A stretch of 32,753 nucleotides of DNA from Desulfobacterales bacterium (GCA_027024445.1 JALVSJ010000359.1:1-32753), one strand, 5' to 3'; counted from the stretch's first letter, positions 9,935-21,327 are shown. A program made the numbers and translations. The notes: generated from the sequence alone by a model not told the origin.

Positions 9935-11191
9935 TCAGCTCCGGATCTGGCCATTTCCTAAGACCACAAACTTGGTTGTCGTGAGCTCTTTCAGCCCCAT
10001 GGGACCAAAGGCATGCAGCTTAGAAGTATTTATGCCAATTTCGGCGCCCAGACCCAGTTGTCCCCCGTCGTTAAAGCGTGTGGATGCATTAACCAATACT
10101 ACAGAAGAGTCTATTTGGGCAAGGAAGCGATGGGCCCTCAGATAGTCACTGGTTACTATGGCCTCCGTATGATTCGAACCATATTTATCAATATGGTCTA
10201 TGGCTTCCTCCATACTTGAGACTACCTTTACCGCCAATATAAGATCAAGATATTCTTCATACCAATCTTGTTCAGTTGCTCGAGTCAAATCTGGCAGGAC
10301 TTCCAGTGTCCTGGGACATCCCCTAAGTTCCACACCTGCTTTCCTGAAACGTTCACACATGAGAGGCAGGAATTTAGTGGCTACCGCCCTGTGAACAAGC
10401 ATTGTTTCCATGGCATTACATACACCAGGACGTTGGACCTTAGCGTTAAAGCATATTTCCTGGGCCATTTGCAGATCAGCCGACTCATCGACATATATGT
10501 GGCACACGCCCTTGTAATGCTTTAAAACAGGGACTTTTGAGTTTTCCGCAACGAATCGTATCAGGCCTTCGCCGCCCCTTGGAATAATGATGTCTATATG
10601 ATCTTCCATCTGGACCAAGAGCCTTACGGCTTCTCGATCAGTGCTGGGTACAACCTGCACAGCTTTTGGTGGGAGCCCGGCCTCACTCAAGGCGTGCTCT
10701 AGTATTGAAGCAAGGGCAAGGTTAGAGTTGATCGCCTCAGAGCCTCCTTTTAGAATCACCGCATTGCCCGACTTCAGGCATAGACTTGCCGCATCAACGG
10801 TGACGTTGGGCCTGGACTCATAAATAAACCCTATGACGCCCAGAGGAATTCGCATCCTCCCTACCACAATCCCGTTGGGTCTCTTCCACATACCAGTAAT
10901 TTCACCCACAGGGTCAGGCTGACCGACCACCTCTTCCAGCCCCTGAATCATGGCATCGATTACAGCATCGCTCAAGGTGAGCCTGTCGATCATGGCTGTT
11001 GAAAGGCCAGCCTTGCGAGCGCCCTGAAGATCCTTGTCATTCTCCCTTATAAGCTCCTGCCTCCTTTGATCAAGGAGCCTCGCCATGGTCCGAAGGGCAG
11101 CGTCTTTTTTTTCTCTGCCAGCCGTTCTCAATGCCTTGGCGGCGCCGCGCGCTTGCTGCCCCATATTGTAGATCAACTCTTGAAGTGACAT
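9935..11191 (-). CDS. proA: Glutamate-5-semialdehyde dehydrogenase ProA
   Basis: 418 aa; [38 protein letters not shown]...[17 protein letters not shown]. Confidence 0.97.
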   Translation of the reverse strand: MSLQELIYNMGQQARGAAKALRTAGREKKDAALRTMARLLDQRRQELIRENDKDLQGARKAGLSTAMIDRLTLSDAVIDAMIQGLEEVVGQPDPVGEITGMWKRPNGIVVGRMRIPLGVIGFIYESRPNVTVDAASLCLKSGNAVILKGGSEAINSNLALASILEHALSEAGLPPKAVQVVPSTDREAVRLLVQMEDHIDIIIPRGGEGLIRFVAENSKVPVLKHYKGVCHIYVDESADLQMAQEICFNAKVQRPGVCNAMETMLVHRAVATKFLPLMCERFRKAGVELRGCPRTLEVLPDLTRATEQDWYEEYLDLILAVKVVSSMEEAIDHIDKYGSNHTEAIVTSDYLRAHRFLAQIDSSVVLVNASTRFNDGGQLGLGAEIGINTSKLHAFGPMGLKELTTTKFVVLGNGQIRS

Positions 11192-12366
11192 TCTTCCACT
11201 CCTTCTTCAGTCTCACTTGTCAGTACCAGGTTGTCCCTATGAATCACTTCATCGGCGTGCTTGAATCCCAGTACGGATGATATCTTACTTGTCCTTATTC
11301 CCTTAATTCTTTTTAGGTCCACAGCTTGATAGTTCACTAGTCCAACAGCAATATTTTCTCCGCGCTCATTGCTGATGACCACGGAATCTCCTACGCCAAA
11401 TTTACCCCTGACTTCCATGATACCTGAGGGTAACAGGCTCTTGCCGTTGAACAAAATTGCCTTTTCAGCCCCCTTGTCCACCACCAGTTCTCCCTTAGGT
11501 GCTTTGGCAAAGGCAATCCAGTGTTTGCGCTTACACAGCGAGGCGTCTCTGGGCAAAAAGAAAGTTCCGATTGCCCTGCCCTCAAATATGTCTCTTAGGA
11601 CGCCGGGGCGCAATCCGTTTGCAATAATACCGGGTATCCCTGCCAGAGCAACTTTTTGGGCAGCGGCTATCTTGCTGCTCATGCCACCAGTTCCCAGAAA
11701 GCCGGGAATCGTACTGGCAAAGTTCTTGATTTTGCTGTCCACTTTCTCCACCACTGGAATAAGCCTGGCATCGGGATTGTCCCTCGGATCACTATCAAAT
11801 AATCCGTCTATGTCGGTCAGGTTCACCAGCAGATGGGCGTCTACGAGGTTAGTAACCATGGCGCTCAGGTTGTCATTATCTCCGAGCTTTATTTCCTCTA
11901 CCACCACAGTGTCGTTTTCGTTGATGATGGGTATGATGTCCCAAGACAGCAGAGTCCTGAGGGTATTTCGTGCGTTGAGGTACCTGCGGCGGTTGGTCAG
12001 GTCGTCTCTAGTAATCAGTATCTGGGCGACCTTTTGCCCATGTCTCTCAAAGGCCTTCTCCCAGGCCATAATGAGGGCGGGTTGGCCGATTGCGGCCACA
12101 GCCTGCTTTTCAGATATGGTTTTAGGTTTGCGCCCCAAGGCCACCTTCTTGAAACCTGAGGCAATTGCACCGGAGGAAACCAGAACTACTTCGATACCCT
12201 TTTGCTTAATATCGTTAATGCAGGAGGCAAGGTGTTTGATCACGGAGAGATTCAATCCCCTCGGGCCGGTAAGCACACCGCTGCCCACCTTTATCACTGT
12301 TCTTTTCACCCGGCTAAGCAAAGCCGTTCTAAAATCAGCGACTGTTTCTTCCCTTTGAGCTTCCAT
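11173..12366 (-). CDS. proB: Glutamate 5-kinase ProB (with PUA domain)
   Basis: 397 aa; [86 protein letters not shown]-terminal PUA-like region. Confidence 0.97.
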   Translation of the reverse strand: MEAQREETVADFRTALLSRVKRTVIKVGSGVLTGPRGLNLSVIKHLASCINDIKQKGIEVVLVSSGAIASGFKKVALGRKPKTISEKQAVAAIGQPALIMAWEKAFERHGQKVAQILITRDDLTNRRRYLNARNTLRTLLSWDIIPIINENDTVVVEEIKLGDNDNLSAMVTNLVDAHLLVNLTDIDGLFDSDPRDNPDARLIPVVEKVDSKIKNFASTIPGFLGTGGMSSKIAAAQKVALAGIPGIIANGLRPGVLRDIFEGRAIGTFFLPRDASLCKRKHWIAFAKAPKGELVVDKGAEKAILFNGKSLLPSGIMEVRGKFGVGDSVVISNERGENIAVGLVNYQAVDLKRIKGIRTSKISSVLGFKHADEVIHRDNLVLTSETEEGVEECHFKS

Positions 12367-12372
12367 AATTAC

Positions 12373-13464
<1,092 letters not shown>

Positions 13465-13719
13465 CTAAGGAGCGTAAACGCTGACCTTTTTTCTGTATTT
13501 TCCCAGGCGTTCAAAAGCAACCACACCGTCTATTTTCGCAAAAAGGGTGTAGTCCTTTCCAAGCCCCACATTTTCTCCCGGGTGAATGTGAGTGCCCTTC
13601 TGTCGCACCAGAATGCTGCCAGCCTTTACTTTCTGGCCTGCAAACCGTTTAACTCCATATCGCTTACCGGCACTATCGCGGCCATTGCGTGAGCTTCCGC
13701 CTGCTTTCTTGTGAGCCAT
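13465..13719 (-). CDS. rpmA: 50S ribosomal protein L27
   Basis: 84 aa; [29 protein letters not shown]...[28 protein letters not shown]. Confidence 0.99.
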   Translation of the reverse strand: MAHKKAGGSSRNGRDSAGKRYGVKRFAGQKVKAGSILVRQKGTHIHPGENVGLGKDYTLFAKIDGVVAFERLGKYRKKVSVYAP

Positions 13720-13743
13720 TGCATTACTCCTGTCTAGCCAGAT

Positions 13744-14070
13744 TTATTGGCCAAGGCCTTCAATCTTTTCAATTTCCACTAGACTAATATACTGTCTGTG
13801 GCCTTTCTTACGTTTGTAGTTCTTTCTGCGCTTATATTTGAAAACCACTATTTTCTTTGATTTTGCCTGCTTAATAACTCTACCAACAACCTTGGAACCC
13901 TCTACATAAGGTTTGCCCACCTTGAGGGTTTCACCATCAGAGGCCAATAGAACCTTATCAAAGGCTATTTCCTCGCCAGGTTTGAATGGGAGTTTTTCTA
14001 CCTGGATTTGATCTCCCGGCGAGACCCTGTATTGTTTTCCTCCTGTCTGAATCACCGCGTACATTGTCAT
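13744..14070 (-). CDS. rplU: 50S ribosomal protein L21
   Basis: 108 aa; MYAVIQTGGKQYRVSPGDQIQVEKL...KYKRRKNYKRKKGHRQ; adjacent to rpmA. Confidence 0.99.
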   Translation of the reverse strand: MTMYAVIQTGGKQYRVSPGDQIQVEKLPFKPGEEIAFDKVLLASDGETLKVGKPYVEGSKVVGRVIKQAKSKKIVVFKYKRRKNYKRKKGHRQYISLVEIEKIEGLGQ

Positions 14071-14201
14071 GGCTCCTTCACTAAAATTTAGTAATAATAA
14101 CTAATTATGTCCGACAGGTCAATCACAAAAGCCAGCACCCGGTTCTCCGAGCGGTGTATAAGTTTGATGAAATTATAAAAAGTCAAACGATACTCGCTTT
14201 G

Positions 14202-14251
14202 GTCATTCCCGCACAAGTCTGTGCCGGACGCGATTGGGGATCCGGCATGAC
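14202..14251. repeat. Palindromic intergenic REP-like unit (GTCATTCCCGC...GCCGGATCCGGCATGAC type)
   Basis: Outer arms GTCAT/ATGAC enclose two nested hairpins, GCACA-AGTC-TGTGC and CCGGA-(12 nt)-TCCGG, in the gap between rplU and the tRNA. Confidence 0.5.
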
Positions 14252-14296
14252 GATTTCAGAACTCTTGGGGGAATCCATCAAGTTTAACGGAAAAAA

Positions 14297-14373
14297 TGGT
14301 GCCCCCGGCATGACTCGAACATGCGGCACCCAGATTAGGAATCTGGTGCTCTATCCACCTGAGCTACGGGGGC
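14297..14373 (-). tRNA. tRNA-Arg (anticodon CCT), CCA encoded
   Basis: GCCCCCG/CGGGGGC acceptor, D stem GCTC/GAGC, anticodon arm CCAGA-TTCCTAA-TCTGG, T arm GCATG-TTCGAGT-CATGC, ACCA 3' end. Confidence 0.95.
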
Positions 14374-14442
14374 ACAACATTTTATTTTCCTCAAAAATGG
14401 GGGTAAAGTCAAATGGTTTATACGCAAGGTGCGAGAAAGTTA

Positions 14443-14471
14443 TTGATTTGTCTTGTTCGGTCAATTATACT
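14443..14471 (+). promoter_or_regulatory. Putative sigma-70 promoter for the downstream tRNA
   Basis: TTGATT (14443-14448), 17-nt spacer, TATACT (14466-14471), about 88 nt upstream of the tRNA-Ala 5' end. Confidence 0.4.
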
Positions 14472-14558
14472 ATAAATTTACAAAGAATAACCACATAGAG
14501 TTCGCCCGAATTTATCGCCAGGGTGGCGCCCTTAAGGGGGAATGTCAAACGAAAACGT

Positions 14559-14634
14559 GGGGATGTAGCTCAGGTGGGAGAGCGGTACGTTCGCAACGTA
14601 CAGGTCAGGGGTTCGACTCCCCTCATCTCCACCA
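14559..14634 (+). tRNA. tRNA-Ala (anticodon CGC), CCA encoded
   Basis: GGGGATG/CATCTCC acceptor with G3:U70 (alanine identity pair), anticodon arm GTACG-TTCGCAA-CGTAC, T arm AGGGG-TTCGACT-CCCCT, ACCA end. Confidence 0.95.
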
Positions 14635-14797
14635 TTTTTTTATTGCCGCTTTAAAGGCCGCAAAAGAGGTTTTCCTCCGTGAATGGGGGGGATGTATTTT
14701 CTCCGGTGTTTGAAGACGGCAATGGTGGTTTTGGGAGCGGCATCAGGCGATTGGGCCGTCTGGATTTGTTCTGAGCAACTAATGTGAGGGTCAAATA

Positions 14798-15388
14798 GTG
14801 AAGCGAACTGCTCAACTTGAACGCAAAACCAAGGAAACACAGATCAAGGTAAGATTATCGGTGGATGGACGAGGAAAAGCAGATGTTGACACTGGCATTC
14901 CGTTCCTTGACCATATGTTAACTTTGTTTGCTGTCCACGGTTTTATGGACCTTGAATTGAAGGCAAGTGGCGATATTGACGTGGACCACCACCATACCAT
15001 TGAAGATATCGGCATATGTTTTGGTTCTGCGCTTGCACAAGCAATTGGGGACAGGGCTGGTATAAAACGCTTTGGAGATGCCACTGTTCCTATGGATGAG
15101 TCCTTGGCACGCGTGGTCTTGGATTTGTCTAATCGGCCGTTCATTTCATATAATGTGGAGCCCAAGCGTTCTTCCACGGGCACGTTCGATATTGACCTGT
15201 TAGGTGAGTTTTTCAGGGCGGTAAGTGTGCACTCCGGGATGAATCTACATGTTGACTTGCTAAGGGGACAGGACCCGCACCATATCTCAGAGGCCATCTT
15301 TAAGGCCTTTGCAAGGGCCCTGGACATGGCATGTAGCATTGACAGCCGCCTCAAAGGAGCAATTCCCTCCACGAAAGGCGTCCTATAA
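14798..15388 (+). CDS. hisB: Imidazoleglycerol-phosphate dehydratase HisB
   Basis: 196 aa; DTGIPFLDHMLTLFAVHGFMDLELKASGDIDVDHHHTIEDIGICFGSAL...LLRGQDPHHISEAIFKAFARAL. Confidence 0.98.
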   Translation: MKRTAQLERKTKETQIKVRLSVDGRGKADVDTGIPFLDHMLTLFAVHGFMDLELKASGDIDVDHHHTIEDIGICFGSALAQAIGDRAGIKRFGDATVPMDESLARVVLDLSNRPFISYNVEPKRSSTGTFDIDLLGEFFRAVSVHSGMNLHVDLLRGQDPHHISEAIFKAFARALDMACSIDSRLKGAIPSTKGVL

Positions 15389-16102
15389 GTGGGGCTCACG
15401 GTATCTCCGGTGAAAAAGAACTTAGCTTTCACAGCCTGTTTGACTTTTCTATTTCTTATCTCTTCCTGTAGCTTTTTTCGCCAACCGGCCAGGTACCAAA
15501 GGCCCCAAGGCCAGCCCGGGGACAGGCTGGCAGTAGCTGGTTTTGAACCTGCAATTCTGGCGGGACAAGGGTCCAAGACCGTGAGAGATCCCATCAATGG
15601 CTCGGTTTTCATGGCGGAGCCTGTGAGTGACGCTAATGCTCGGGATCTCACCGATAACCTGTATAGGCTGCTATTGGAAAGGGATGATTATTCCTTGATT
15701 CCCCCCACAAAAGTGGGGACCGCGGCTATGAGCCTGGAGATGTCAAATCCAAAACTCATTGAGAGACCAAAAGAGTTTTACGCTAAAGTGGGCAAGCAGC
15801 TTGGAGCAGACTTGTTAGTGGTCGGCTACCTTTACAGGTGGAGAGAACGTAAGGGAGAGGCCTATGGGGTAAGAAGAGCAGCCTCTGTGGCCTTTTCCCT
15901 CAGTTTGGTATCCATCCCTGATGGAGCGGTGCTGTGGGGTGGAAAATTCGACAAGACCCAGCGTTCTCTTGCAGAGAATCTATTGGACTTGATCACTTTC
16001 TTGAAGGGCAAAGGCAGATGGATGAGCGCTAGAGAACTAGCTCTAATGGGGCTCGAAAGGGTGGTAAAAGAAATTCCATCGCCAAGAGGCTTAAGGGACT
16101 GA
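15389..16102 (+). CDS. Putative lipoprotein of unknown function
   Basis: 237 aa; basic N-terminus plus hydrophobic stretch ending in a LISSC lipobox. The annotated GTG start abuts the hisB stop; GTG at 15410 is an alternative. Confidence 0.7.
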   Translation: MGLTVSPVKKNLAFTACLTFLFLISSCSFFRQPARYQRPQGQPGDRLAVAGFEPAILAGQGSKTVRDPINGSVFMAEPVSDANARDLTDNLYRLLLERDDYSLIPPTKVGTAAMSLEMSNPKLIERPKEFYAKVGKQLGADLLVVGYLYRWRERKGEAYGVRRAASVAFSLSLVSIPDGAVLWGGKFDKTQRSLAENLLDLITFLKGKGRWMSARELALMGLERVVKEIPSPRGLRD

Positions 16103-16104
16103 AG

Positions 16105-16854
16105 ATGCTGGTGATTCCGGCTATTGACTTGAAAGATGGCCGATGTGTCCGTTTGCGGCAGGGTAAGATGTGGGAAGAGACCGTTTTCTCTGATCACCCC
16201 GAGGAAATGGCTGAAAAATGGTACAGATTGGGAGCCGAAAGGATACACGTGGTTGATCTTAATGGGGCTCACGAGGGGGTTCCCGTAAACAGTGCGGTGA
16301 TTCGTAAGATGGCCAGTTCGGTGCCCGTGCCAATACAACTGGGAGGCGGAATTAGGGATATTCAAACGGCTGAGGCCTACCTAGAGCAGGGGGTAAGATG
16401 GGTGATTATTGGAACGGCGGCTCTGGAGGACCCAGATTTTGTATTTGAGGCCACGCAGAGGTTCCCCGGTAGGATCATTCTAGGAATTGATGCGAGAGAA
16501 GGCAAAGTGACAATAAAGGGGTGGACTGAGGAGGTAGCTGTTTCGCCTTCCCAATTAGCCAAGCGCTTTGAGTCTGCTGGTGTTTCGGCAATTGTTTATA
16601 CTGATGTGCTGCGTGATGGCATGAAAAGTGGGCCCAACGTAGAGGCCACTGCGGAGATGGCCCGGAAGACCTCCATACCTCTCATTGCTTCTGGGGGGAT
16701 CTCGGATCTGTCCGACGTGAAAAGGATATTGCCTTTGGCAAAACTGGGTGTCATAGGGTTGATTACGGGAAGGGCCCTGTATGATGGTACGCTCAGACTC
16801 GAAGAGGCCATATCTGTGTGCAAAAGCAGTGACGCTTACACATTTTCTTCTTGA
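16105..16854 (+). CDS. hisA: Phosphoribosylformimino-5-aminoimidazole carboxamide ribotide isomerase HisA
   Basis: 249 aa; MLVIPAIDLKDGRCVRLRQGKM, VVDLNGAHEG, IQLGGGIRDIQTAEAYLEQGVRWVIIGTAAL, IASGGISDLSDVK. Confidence 0.97.
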   Translation: MLVIPAIDLKDGRCVRLRQGKMWEETVFSDHPEEMAEKWYRLGAERIHVVDLNGAHEGVPVNSAVIRKMASSVPVPIQLGGGIRDIQTAEAYLEQGVRWVIIGTAALEDPDFVFEATQRFPGRIILGIDAREGKVTIKGWTEEVAVSPSQLAKRFESAGVSAIVYTDVLRDGMKSGPNVEATAEMARKTSIPLIASGGISDLSDVKRILPLAKLGVIGLITGRALYDGTLRLEEAISVCKSSDAYTFSS

Positions 16855-16878
16855 CAAAGCAGCTAAATGGAGTATACT
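16851..16878 (+). promoter_or_regulatory. Strong sigma-70-type promoter driving yqeY-dnaG-rpoD
   Basis: TTGACA (16851-16856), 16-nt spacer, TATACT (16873-16878). The -35 box overlaps the hisA stop codon. Confidence 0.7.
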
Positions 16879-16910
16879 AAAAGTTTATGTCCTGGAAGGG
16901 GGCCTAGGTC

Positions 16911-17357
16911 ATGTCCTTAGCAGACCAGATCGTTCAGGATCTCAAAGAAGCCATGCTCGCCAAAGATGAGGTTCGTATCTCCTGCCTTAGGATGCTCAAG
17001 ACATCAATCAAGAACAAGCAAGTAGAGAAGGGCAGAGAGTTGAAGGACGAGGAGATTCAAGCCGTCGTTTCATCTTTGGTGCGCAAGGGGAAAGAAGCTG
17101 CCGCAGAATTTGCTAAAGGCGGTAGGGAGGATTTAGCAAAGAAGGAAGAGCAAGAGCTTGAAATCTTCTATAAATATTTACCGAAACAGTTGAGTGAACA
17201 GGAGATCGAATCCGTCCTTCGTGATGTCATATCGGAGGTCAATGCAACCAGCCCAAAGGACATGGGGCGTGTTATGAAGGCTGCCATGTCTAAGTTGGCC
17301 GGCAAGGCAGAAGGCAAGGTCGTCAGTGAAATTGCCAAGAGACTGTTGAGCAACTAG
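16911..17357 (+). CDS. GatB/YqeY domain-containing protein
   Basis: 148 aa; LKEAMLAKDEVRISCLRMLKTSIKNKQVEKGRELKDEEIQAVVSSLVRKGKEAAAEF...YLPKQLSEQEIE. Confidence 0.93.
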   Translation: MSLADQIVQDLKEAMLAKDEVRISCLRMLKTSIKNKQVEKGRELKDEEIQAVVSSLVRKGKEAAAEFAKGGREDLAKKEEQELEIFYKYLPKQLSEQEIESVLRDVISEVNATSPKDMGRVMKAAMSKLAGKAEGKVVSEIAKRLLSN

Positions 17358-17513
17358 ACGCCTGAGGTGCAAAGGGCTGCTTGGTTTGACTATGCTAACA
17401 GCCGTTTTCTTTATAAAGCCCGAGACAGGCAGCTTTCGATCTCCCACAATGTCGTCAAGCCACTGTCCAGAAATATCAATCATGACCTTTCGAACTTGCC
17501 CCTGAACGGACAT

Positions 17514-17541
17514 ACTTTCCCAAGACTCTGGCTGGGAAAGT
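17514..17541 (+). promoter_or_regulatory. 9-bp perfect hairpin immediately upstream of dnaG (attenuator/processing/operator candidate)
   Basis: ACTTTCCCA-AGACTCTGGC-TGGGAAAGT, ending 11 nt before the dnaG ATG. Confidence 0.45.
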
Positions 17542-17552
17542 GAGAGGGACCA

Positions 17553-19313
17553 ATGGACAGAGAGTCCTATGAGAGTGTGAAGGAAGAAATCAAAAGATCT
17601 GCGGATATCGTTGATCTGGTGGGAAATTTTGTCCAACTTCGAAAAGCAGGAAAGAATTACGTGGGTCTGTGTCCTTTTCATTCGGAAAAAGAACCTTCGT
17701 TTACAGTAAACCGTGAAAGACAGATGTTTCATTGCTTTGGATGCAAGAAAGGGGGAGACATTTTTGCCTTTTGGATGGCCTATCACCACTGTTCATTTCC
17801 AGAGGCCATTAAAGACCTGGCCGAGAGATATCAAGTACCTCTTCCACAGAGACAGATGAGCCCGGGGGAGAAAAGGAGGAAAGAACTAAAAGAGGCAATT
17901 ATAAATGCCAACCAAAAGGCCCTAAAGTTTTTCCACGAAACGCTGGTTGGTTCAAGTAGCGCAGAAAAGGCAAGGGCGTATCTAAAAAGTCGAGGTATTG
18001 ATAAAGCCGTTATTGAGGAGTTCAAACTAGGCTTTGCCCCGCCCAAATGGGATAAGCTTGCCAATTACCTAAGTAGAGAAAAGGTGCCCCCCGGCGTTGC
18101 CGAAGCTGCTGGATTAGTTATATTAAATAATAAAGGACGCTACTATGATAGGTTCAGAGATAGGATAATATTTCCGATTTTTGACCTGAAAGGGCGTCCT
18201 GTTGGATTCGGTGGAAGGGTGCTCGACAATGGTCACCCCAAGTATTTGAATACGCCCGAGACTGCTGTATTTCAGAAGGGTTCGCTTCTGTACGGGCTGC
18301 ATGCCGCTTATACTCACATGCGCAGTGAGAGAAAGGCCCTCATCGTGGAGGGCTACATGGATTTCTTGGCGCTGTGGAAGTGGGGCCTGAAAAATGCTGC
18401 GGCAACACTGGGCACAGCCCTTACCCCATTGCAGGTTAGAAGGTTAAAGGGATATGTAGACGAAATTATAACGATTTTCGATTCAGATGAAGCGGGACGT
18501 AAGGCTGCGCTCAGAGGGTTACCCATTTTCATCAACGAAGGGGTTCGGTCGAAAGCTCTGCTTTTGCCTGAGGGGCATGACCCTGACAGTTTCCTGAATA
18601 CCTTTGGCAGTGATCGTTTTGCCGATATGCTGAAAAATGCTACCCCGCTGCTGGAATTTTACCTAAGTCAGACCCTCGTGGTGGGGAACCAAGGGCTTGA
18701 AGAGAAGGTCACTGCCGTGAGGGAGCTGCTGCCCCGGCTGTTGGAGGTGAAGGACCCCATGCTGAGATCTGCCTATGTGACGAAGATTGCCGAGACAGTG
18801 GGTATAAAAGAAAGAATAGTATGGGAAGAACTGGACAAGCTATCAAGGGAGGGCGGATCAGCGGATGCGGGGGCTACACAAAGTTCATTGAGGGCCTCTC
18901 TCGCAATAAAGTACAATAGAGATATGCATGTTTTGAACTTGCTCATTCATCACCCCGAGGTAGCCAGTGACTTATCGGACTGCCCTTGGGAGGAATTTGT
19001 GCAGGATGAATGTACATGTAAGCTTATTGCGAGATTTTTCGATAAATTGAAGAAGGGGGGACAGTTTGCGCCCGAACAGTTGCTGGAGGAACTTGAGGAT
19101 GAAGGGGCGCGCAATGAACTGCGGGAGGCACTAATGCTTCCGTCGTTTTACGATGAGGCCTCGGCACAATTGGCGGCTTCAGAGATCAGACGCAAAATTG
19201 ACGAAATAAGAATCACCTCTTCCATTCGTGAGGCCAGGGAAAGGGGTGACATGGAACAGTTGAACACCCTTTTGAGGGAAAGGGCAAGGCTCCATGAAGA
19301 TATGCTAAATTGA
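17553..19313 (+). CDS. dnaG: DNA primase DnaG
   Basis: 586 aa; zinc-binding CPFHSEKEPSFTVNRERQMFHCFGCKKGGDIFAFW; TOPRIM IVEGYMDFLALW...IITIFDSDEAGRKAALRG. Confidence 0.98.
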   Translation: MDRESYESVKEEIKRSADIVDLVGNFVQLRKAGKNYVGLCPFHSEKEPSFTVNRERQMFHCFGCKKGGDIFAFWMAYHHCSFPEAIKDLAERYQVPLPQRQMSPGEKRRKELKEAIINANQKALKFFHETLVGSSSAEKARAYLKSRGIDKAVIEEFKLGFAPPKWDKLANYLSREKVPPGVAEAAGLVILNNKGRYYDRFRDRIIFPIFDLKGRPVGFGGRVLDNGHPKYLNTPETAVFQKGSLLYGLHAAYTHMRSERKALIVEGYMDFLALWKWGLKNAAATLGTALTPLQVRRLKGYVDEIITIFDSDEAGRKAALRGLPIFINEGVRSKALLLPEGHDPDSFLNTFGSDRFADMLKNATPLLEFYLSQTLVVGNQGLEEKVTAVRELLPRLLEVKDPMLRSAYVTKIAETVGIKERIVWEELDKLSREGGSADAGATQSSLRASLAIKYNRDMHVLNLLIHHPEVASDLSDCPWEEFVQDECTCKLIARFFDKLKKGGQFAPEQLLEELEDEGARNELREALMLPSFYDEASAQLAASEIRRKIDEIRITSSIREARERGDMEQLNTLLRERARLHEDMLN

Positions 19314-19334
19314 GCCCACAAGGAGGTCAGGGGA

Positions 19335-21101
19335 ATGGCTAAGAATACCGATATGGTAAACCTAAAAAGACTTATAGATATCGGTAAGGACAAAGGCTAC
19401 ATAACATATGAAGAGCTTAATGACGACCTGCCCGAGGAGTTTATGTCCTCGGAGGAGGATATCGATGACCTCATGATGATGTTTGAAGAGCTTGATATTA
19501 TGGTCATCGATGAGTCGGCAAGGGAAGAAATTGAGAAGTCTAAGAGGCTGAAAAAGAAAAGAATGAAGGCAGAGGAAAGGGCCCAAATCCGCCCAGAACT
19601 CGCCGATACAGGGGCTAGGGTATCTGATCCGGTCAAGATGTATCTAAAAGAGATGGGATGCATCTCGCTGCTCACTAGAGAGGGTGAGGTGGAGATCGCA
19701 AAAAGAATAGAAAAGGGCGAAAAACAGGCCCTAAATGCACTGCTGGATTGCTCCATTGGTGTAGAGCATATCATCGAACTCGGCGAACAACTCAGAGAGG
19801 GCGAGGTAAAGCTCAAGGACGTGATCAATGACTTGGAAGATGAAGACAATTACACGCAGGTGGGTGAAAGAAAGGCCTCGCTGCTCCAGCTTATAGACCA
19901 GATCAAGGCACTTCACGAGGAGTGTATGGCGATACGGCGGGAAATGGCAAAGGAGCGTTTGACAGAGAAGAAAAAGAAGAAACTTCAGTCTGACCTAAAA
20001 CACAAGAAAGAAGAGATAAGAGAGCTAATTGACTCCTTCCGCCTGGAGAAGCGGCAGTTGGACAAAATGGTGAAGAAGCTCCAGGATACGGTTAAGGAGC
20101 TTGAAGAGGCCGAAAAGGATTTGACTGACTGTATGCTGAGAGTGGGAGGTAAGCCCATTTCCTACATCAAGAAGCACTTTCCCAAGATTGCCAAGGCTTC
20201 CAGTGATGATGAAATTATTCAGCCTCTTGGGATAAAGAAGAAGGAACTTGAAGAGGTCAAAGAGAAAATAGAGCGTTCGCAGAACTTGATAAAGAGTCTC
20301 AAGGAAAGAACCGGAATGACGCCTCGCCAGCTCAAAGAGACGTCGAAAAGAGTCGATAAGAGCATAGACAAGGCAAAGAAAGCCAAAAGCGAGCTTATTG
20401 AAGCTAATCTGCGTTTGGTTGTCAGCATTGCCAAGAAGTATACGAACAGGGGACTTCAGTTTCTGGACCTGATTCAGGAAGGCAACATTGGCCTCATGAA
20501 AGCAGTGGACAAATTCGAATACCAGCGGGGTTACAAGTTCAGTACATATGCTACCTGGTGGATTAGGCAGGCCATTACCCGGGCAATAGCTGATCAGGCC
20601 AGGACAATTCGTATTCCTGTCCATATGATTGAGACTATTAATAAGCTAATCAGGACATCCAGGTACTTGGTCCAGGAGCATGGAAGAGAACCAACGCCAG
20701 AAGAGATCGCGGAAAAGATGGAATTTCCTTTGGAGAAGGTGAGAAAAGTGCTCAAGATTGCCAAAGAGCCCATCTCTTTGGAGACCCCTATTGGTGAAGA
20801 AGAGGACAGCCATTTGGGAGACTTTATCGAGGACAAGAAGGTGCTATCTCCTGCCGATGCAGTAATTAACTTTAACCTTGCGGAGCAGACCAGAAAGGTT
20901 CTAGCGACGCTGACGCCCAGGGAAGAGAAGGTATTGCGGATGCGTTTTGGGATAGGTGAGAAGGCTGACCATACCCTCGAGGAAGTGGGGCGAGATTTTA
21001 ATGTCACCCGGGAACGAATCAGGCAAATTGAGGCCAAGGCGCTCAGAAAACTCAGGCACCCCAGCAGGAGCAAGAAGCTCAAGGGATTTATTGAGAATTG
21101 A
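19335..21101 (+). CDS. rpoD: RNA polymerase primary sigma factor RpoD
   Basis: 588 aa; [80 protein letters not shown]; region 4 [29 protein letters not shown]. Confidence 0.99.
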   Translation: MAKNTDMVNLKRLIDIGKDKGYITYEELNDDLPEEFMSSEEDIDDLMMMFEELDIMVIDESAREEIEKSKRLKKKRMKAEERAQIRPELADTGARVSDPVKMYLKEMGCISLLTREGEVEIAKRIEKGEKQALNALLDCSIGVEHIIELGEQLREGEVKLKDVINDLEDEDNYTQVGERKASLLQLIDQIKALHEECMAIRREMAKERLTEKKKKKLQSDLKHKKEEIRELIDSFRLEKRQLDKMVKKLQDTVKELEEAEKDLTDCMLRVGGKPISYIKKHFPKIAKASSDDEIIQPLGIKKKELEEVKEKIERSQNLIKSLKERTGMTPRQLKETSKRVDKSIDKAKKAKSELIEANLRLVVSIAKKYTNRGLQFLDLIQEGNIGLMKAVDKFEYQRGYKFSTYATWWIRQAITRAIADQARTIRIPVHMIETINKLIRTSRYLVQEHGREPTPEEIAEKMEFPLEKVRKVLKIAKEPISLETPIGEEEDSHLGDFIEDKKVLSPADAVINFNLAEQTRKVLATLTPREEKVLRMRFGIGEKADHTLEEVGRDFNVTRERIRQIEAKALRKLRHPSRSKKLKGFIEN

Positions 21102-21163
21102 TGTTGAGAATTTTGCTTGACAAATTTTCTTTCAGTGAGCAATCTAATTAATAGAGTGATGTT

Positions 21164-21239
21164 GGGCCCATAGCTCAGTTGGAAGAGCCACCGGCTCATA
21201 ACCGGTAGGTCCCTGGTTCGAGGCCAGGTGGGCCCACCA
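21164..21239 (+). tRNA. tRNA with CAT anticodon (elongator Met or Ile2; not distinguishable here)
   Basis: GGGCCCA/TGGGCCC acceptor, anticodon arm ACCGG-CTCATAA-CCGGT, T arm CCTGG-TTCGAGG-CCAGG, ACCA end. Confidence 0.93.
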
Positions 21240-21296
21240 AATACCATGAATGAAAGAACAGACATGAACAAGTTCTTAAGAATTTTTTAGCGACAT

Positions 21297-21327
21297 AGGG
21301 GCGCATCCTGTTGAGGGATGCGCCCCT
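21297..21327 (+). terminator. Intergenic GC-rich hairpin, probable terminator after rpoD-tRNA
   Basis: AGGGGCGCATCC-(7 nt)-GGATGCGCCCCT followed by TAAATTTGT. Only a weak U tract. Confidence 0.55.

Noticed and set aside
11369-12358. 329-aa plus-strand ORF
   Set aside because: Shadow ORF antisense to a clear proB; low-complexity L/S/P composition and no motifs.
14812-15651. 279-aa minus-strand ORF
   Set aside because: Antisense to hisB and the start of the lipoprotein gene; no recognisable domain.
17178-17789. 203-aa minus-strand ORF spanning the yqeY-dnaG gap
   Set aside because: The gap portion looks mildly protein-like (VRKVMIDISGQWLDDIVGDRKLPVSGFIKKTAVSIVK), but most of the ORF is antisense to yqeY and dnaG. 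There is not enough evidence for a gene or remnant.
19857-20160. Lys/Glu-rich coiled-coil stretch in RpoD as a possible unusual insertion
   Set aside because: It fits the variable non-conserved region between sigma regions 1.2 and 2.1 that is common in primary sigma factors.
20025-20624. 199-aa minus-strand ORF
   Set aside because: Antisense to the rpoD non-conserved region; a consequence of its Lys/Glu-rich codons.
21117-21148. TTGACA near the rpoD end as a promoter for the CAT-anticodon tRNA
   Set aside because: No convincing -10 element at 16-18 nt spacing.
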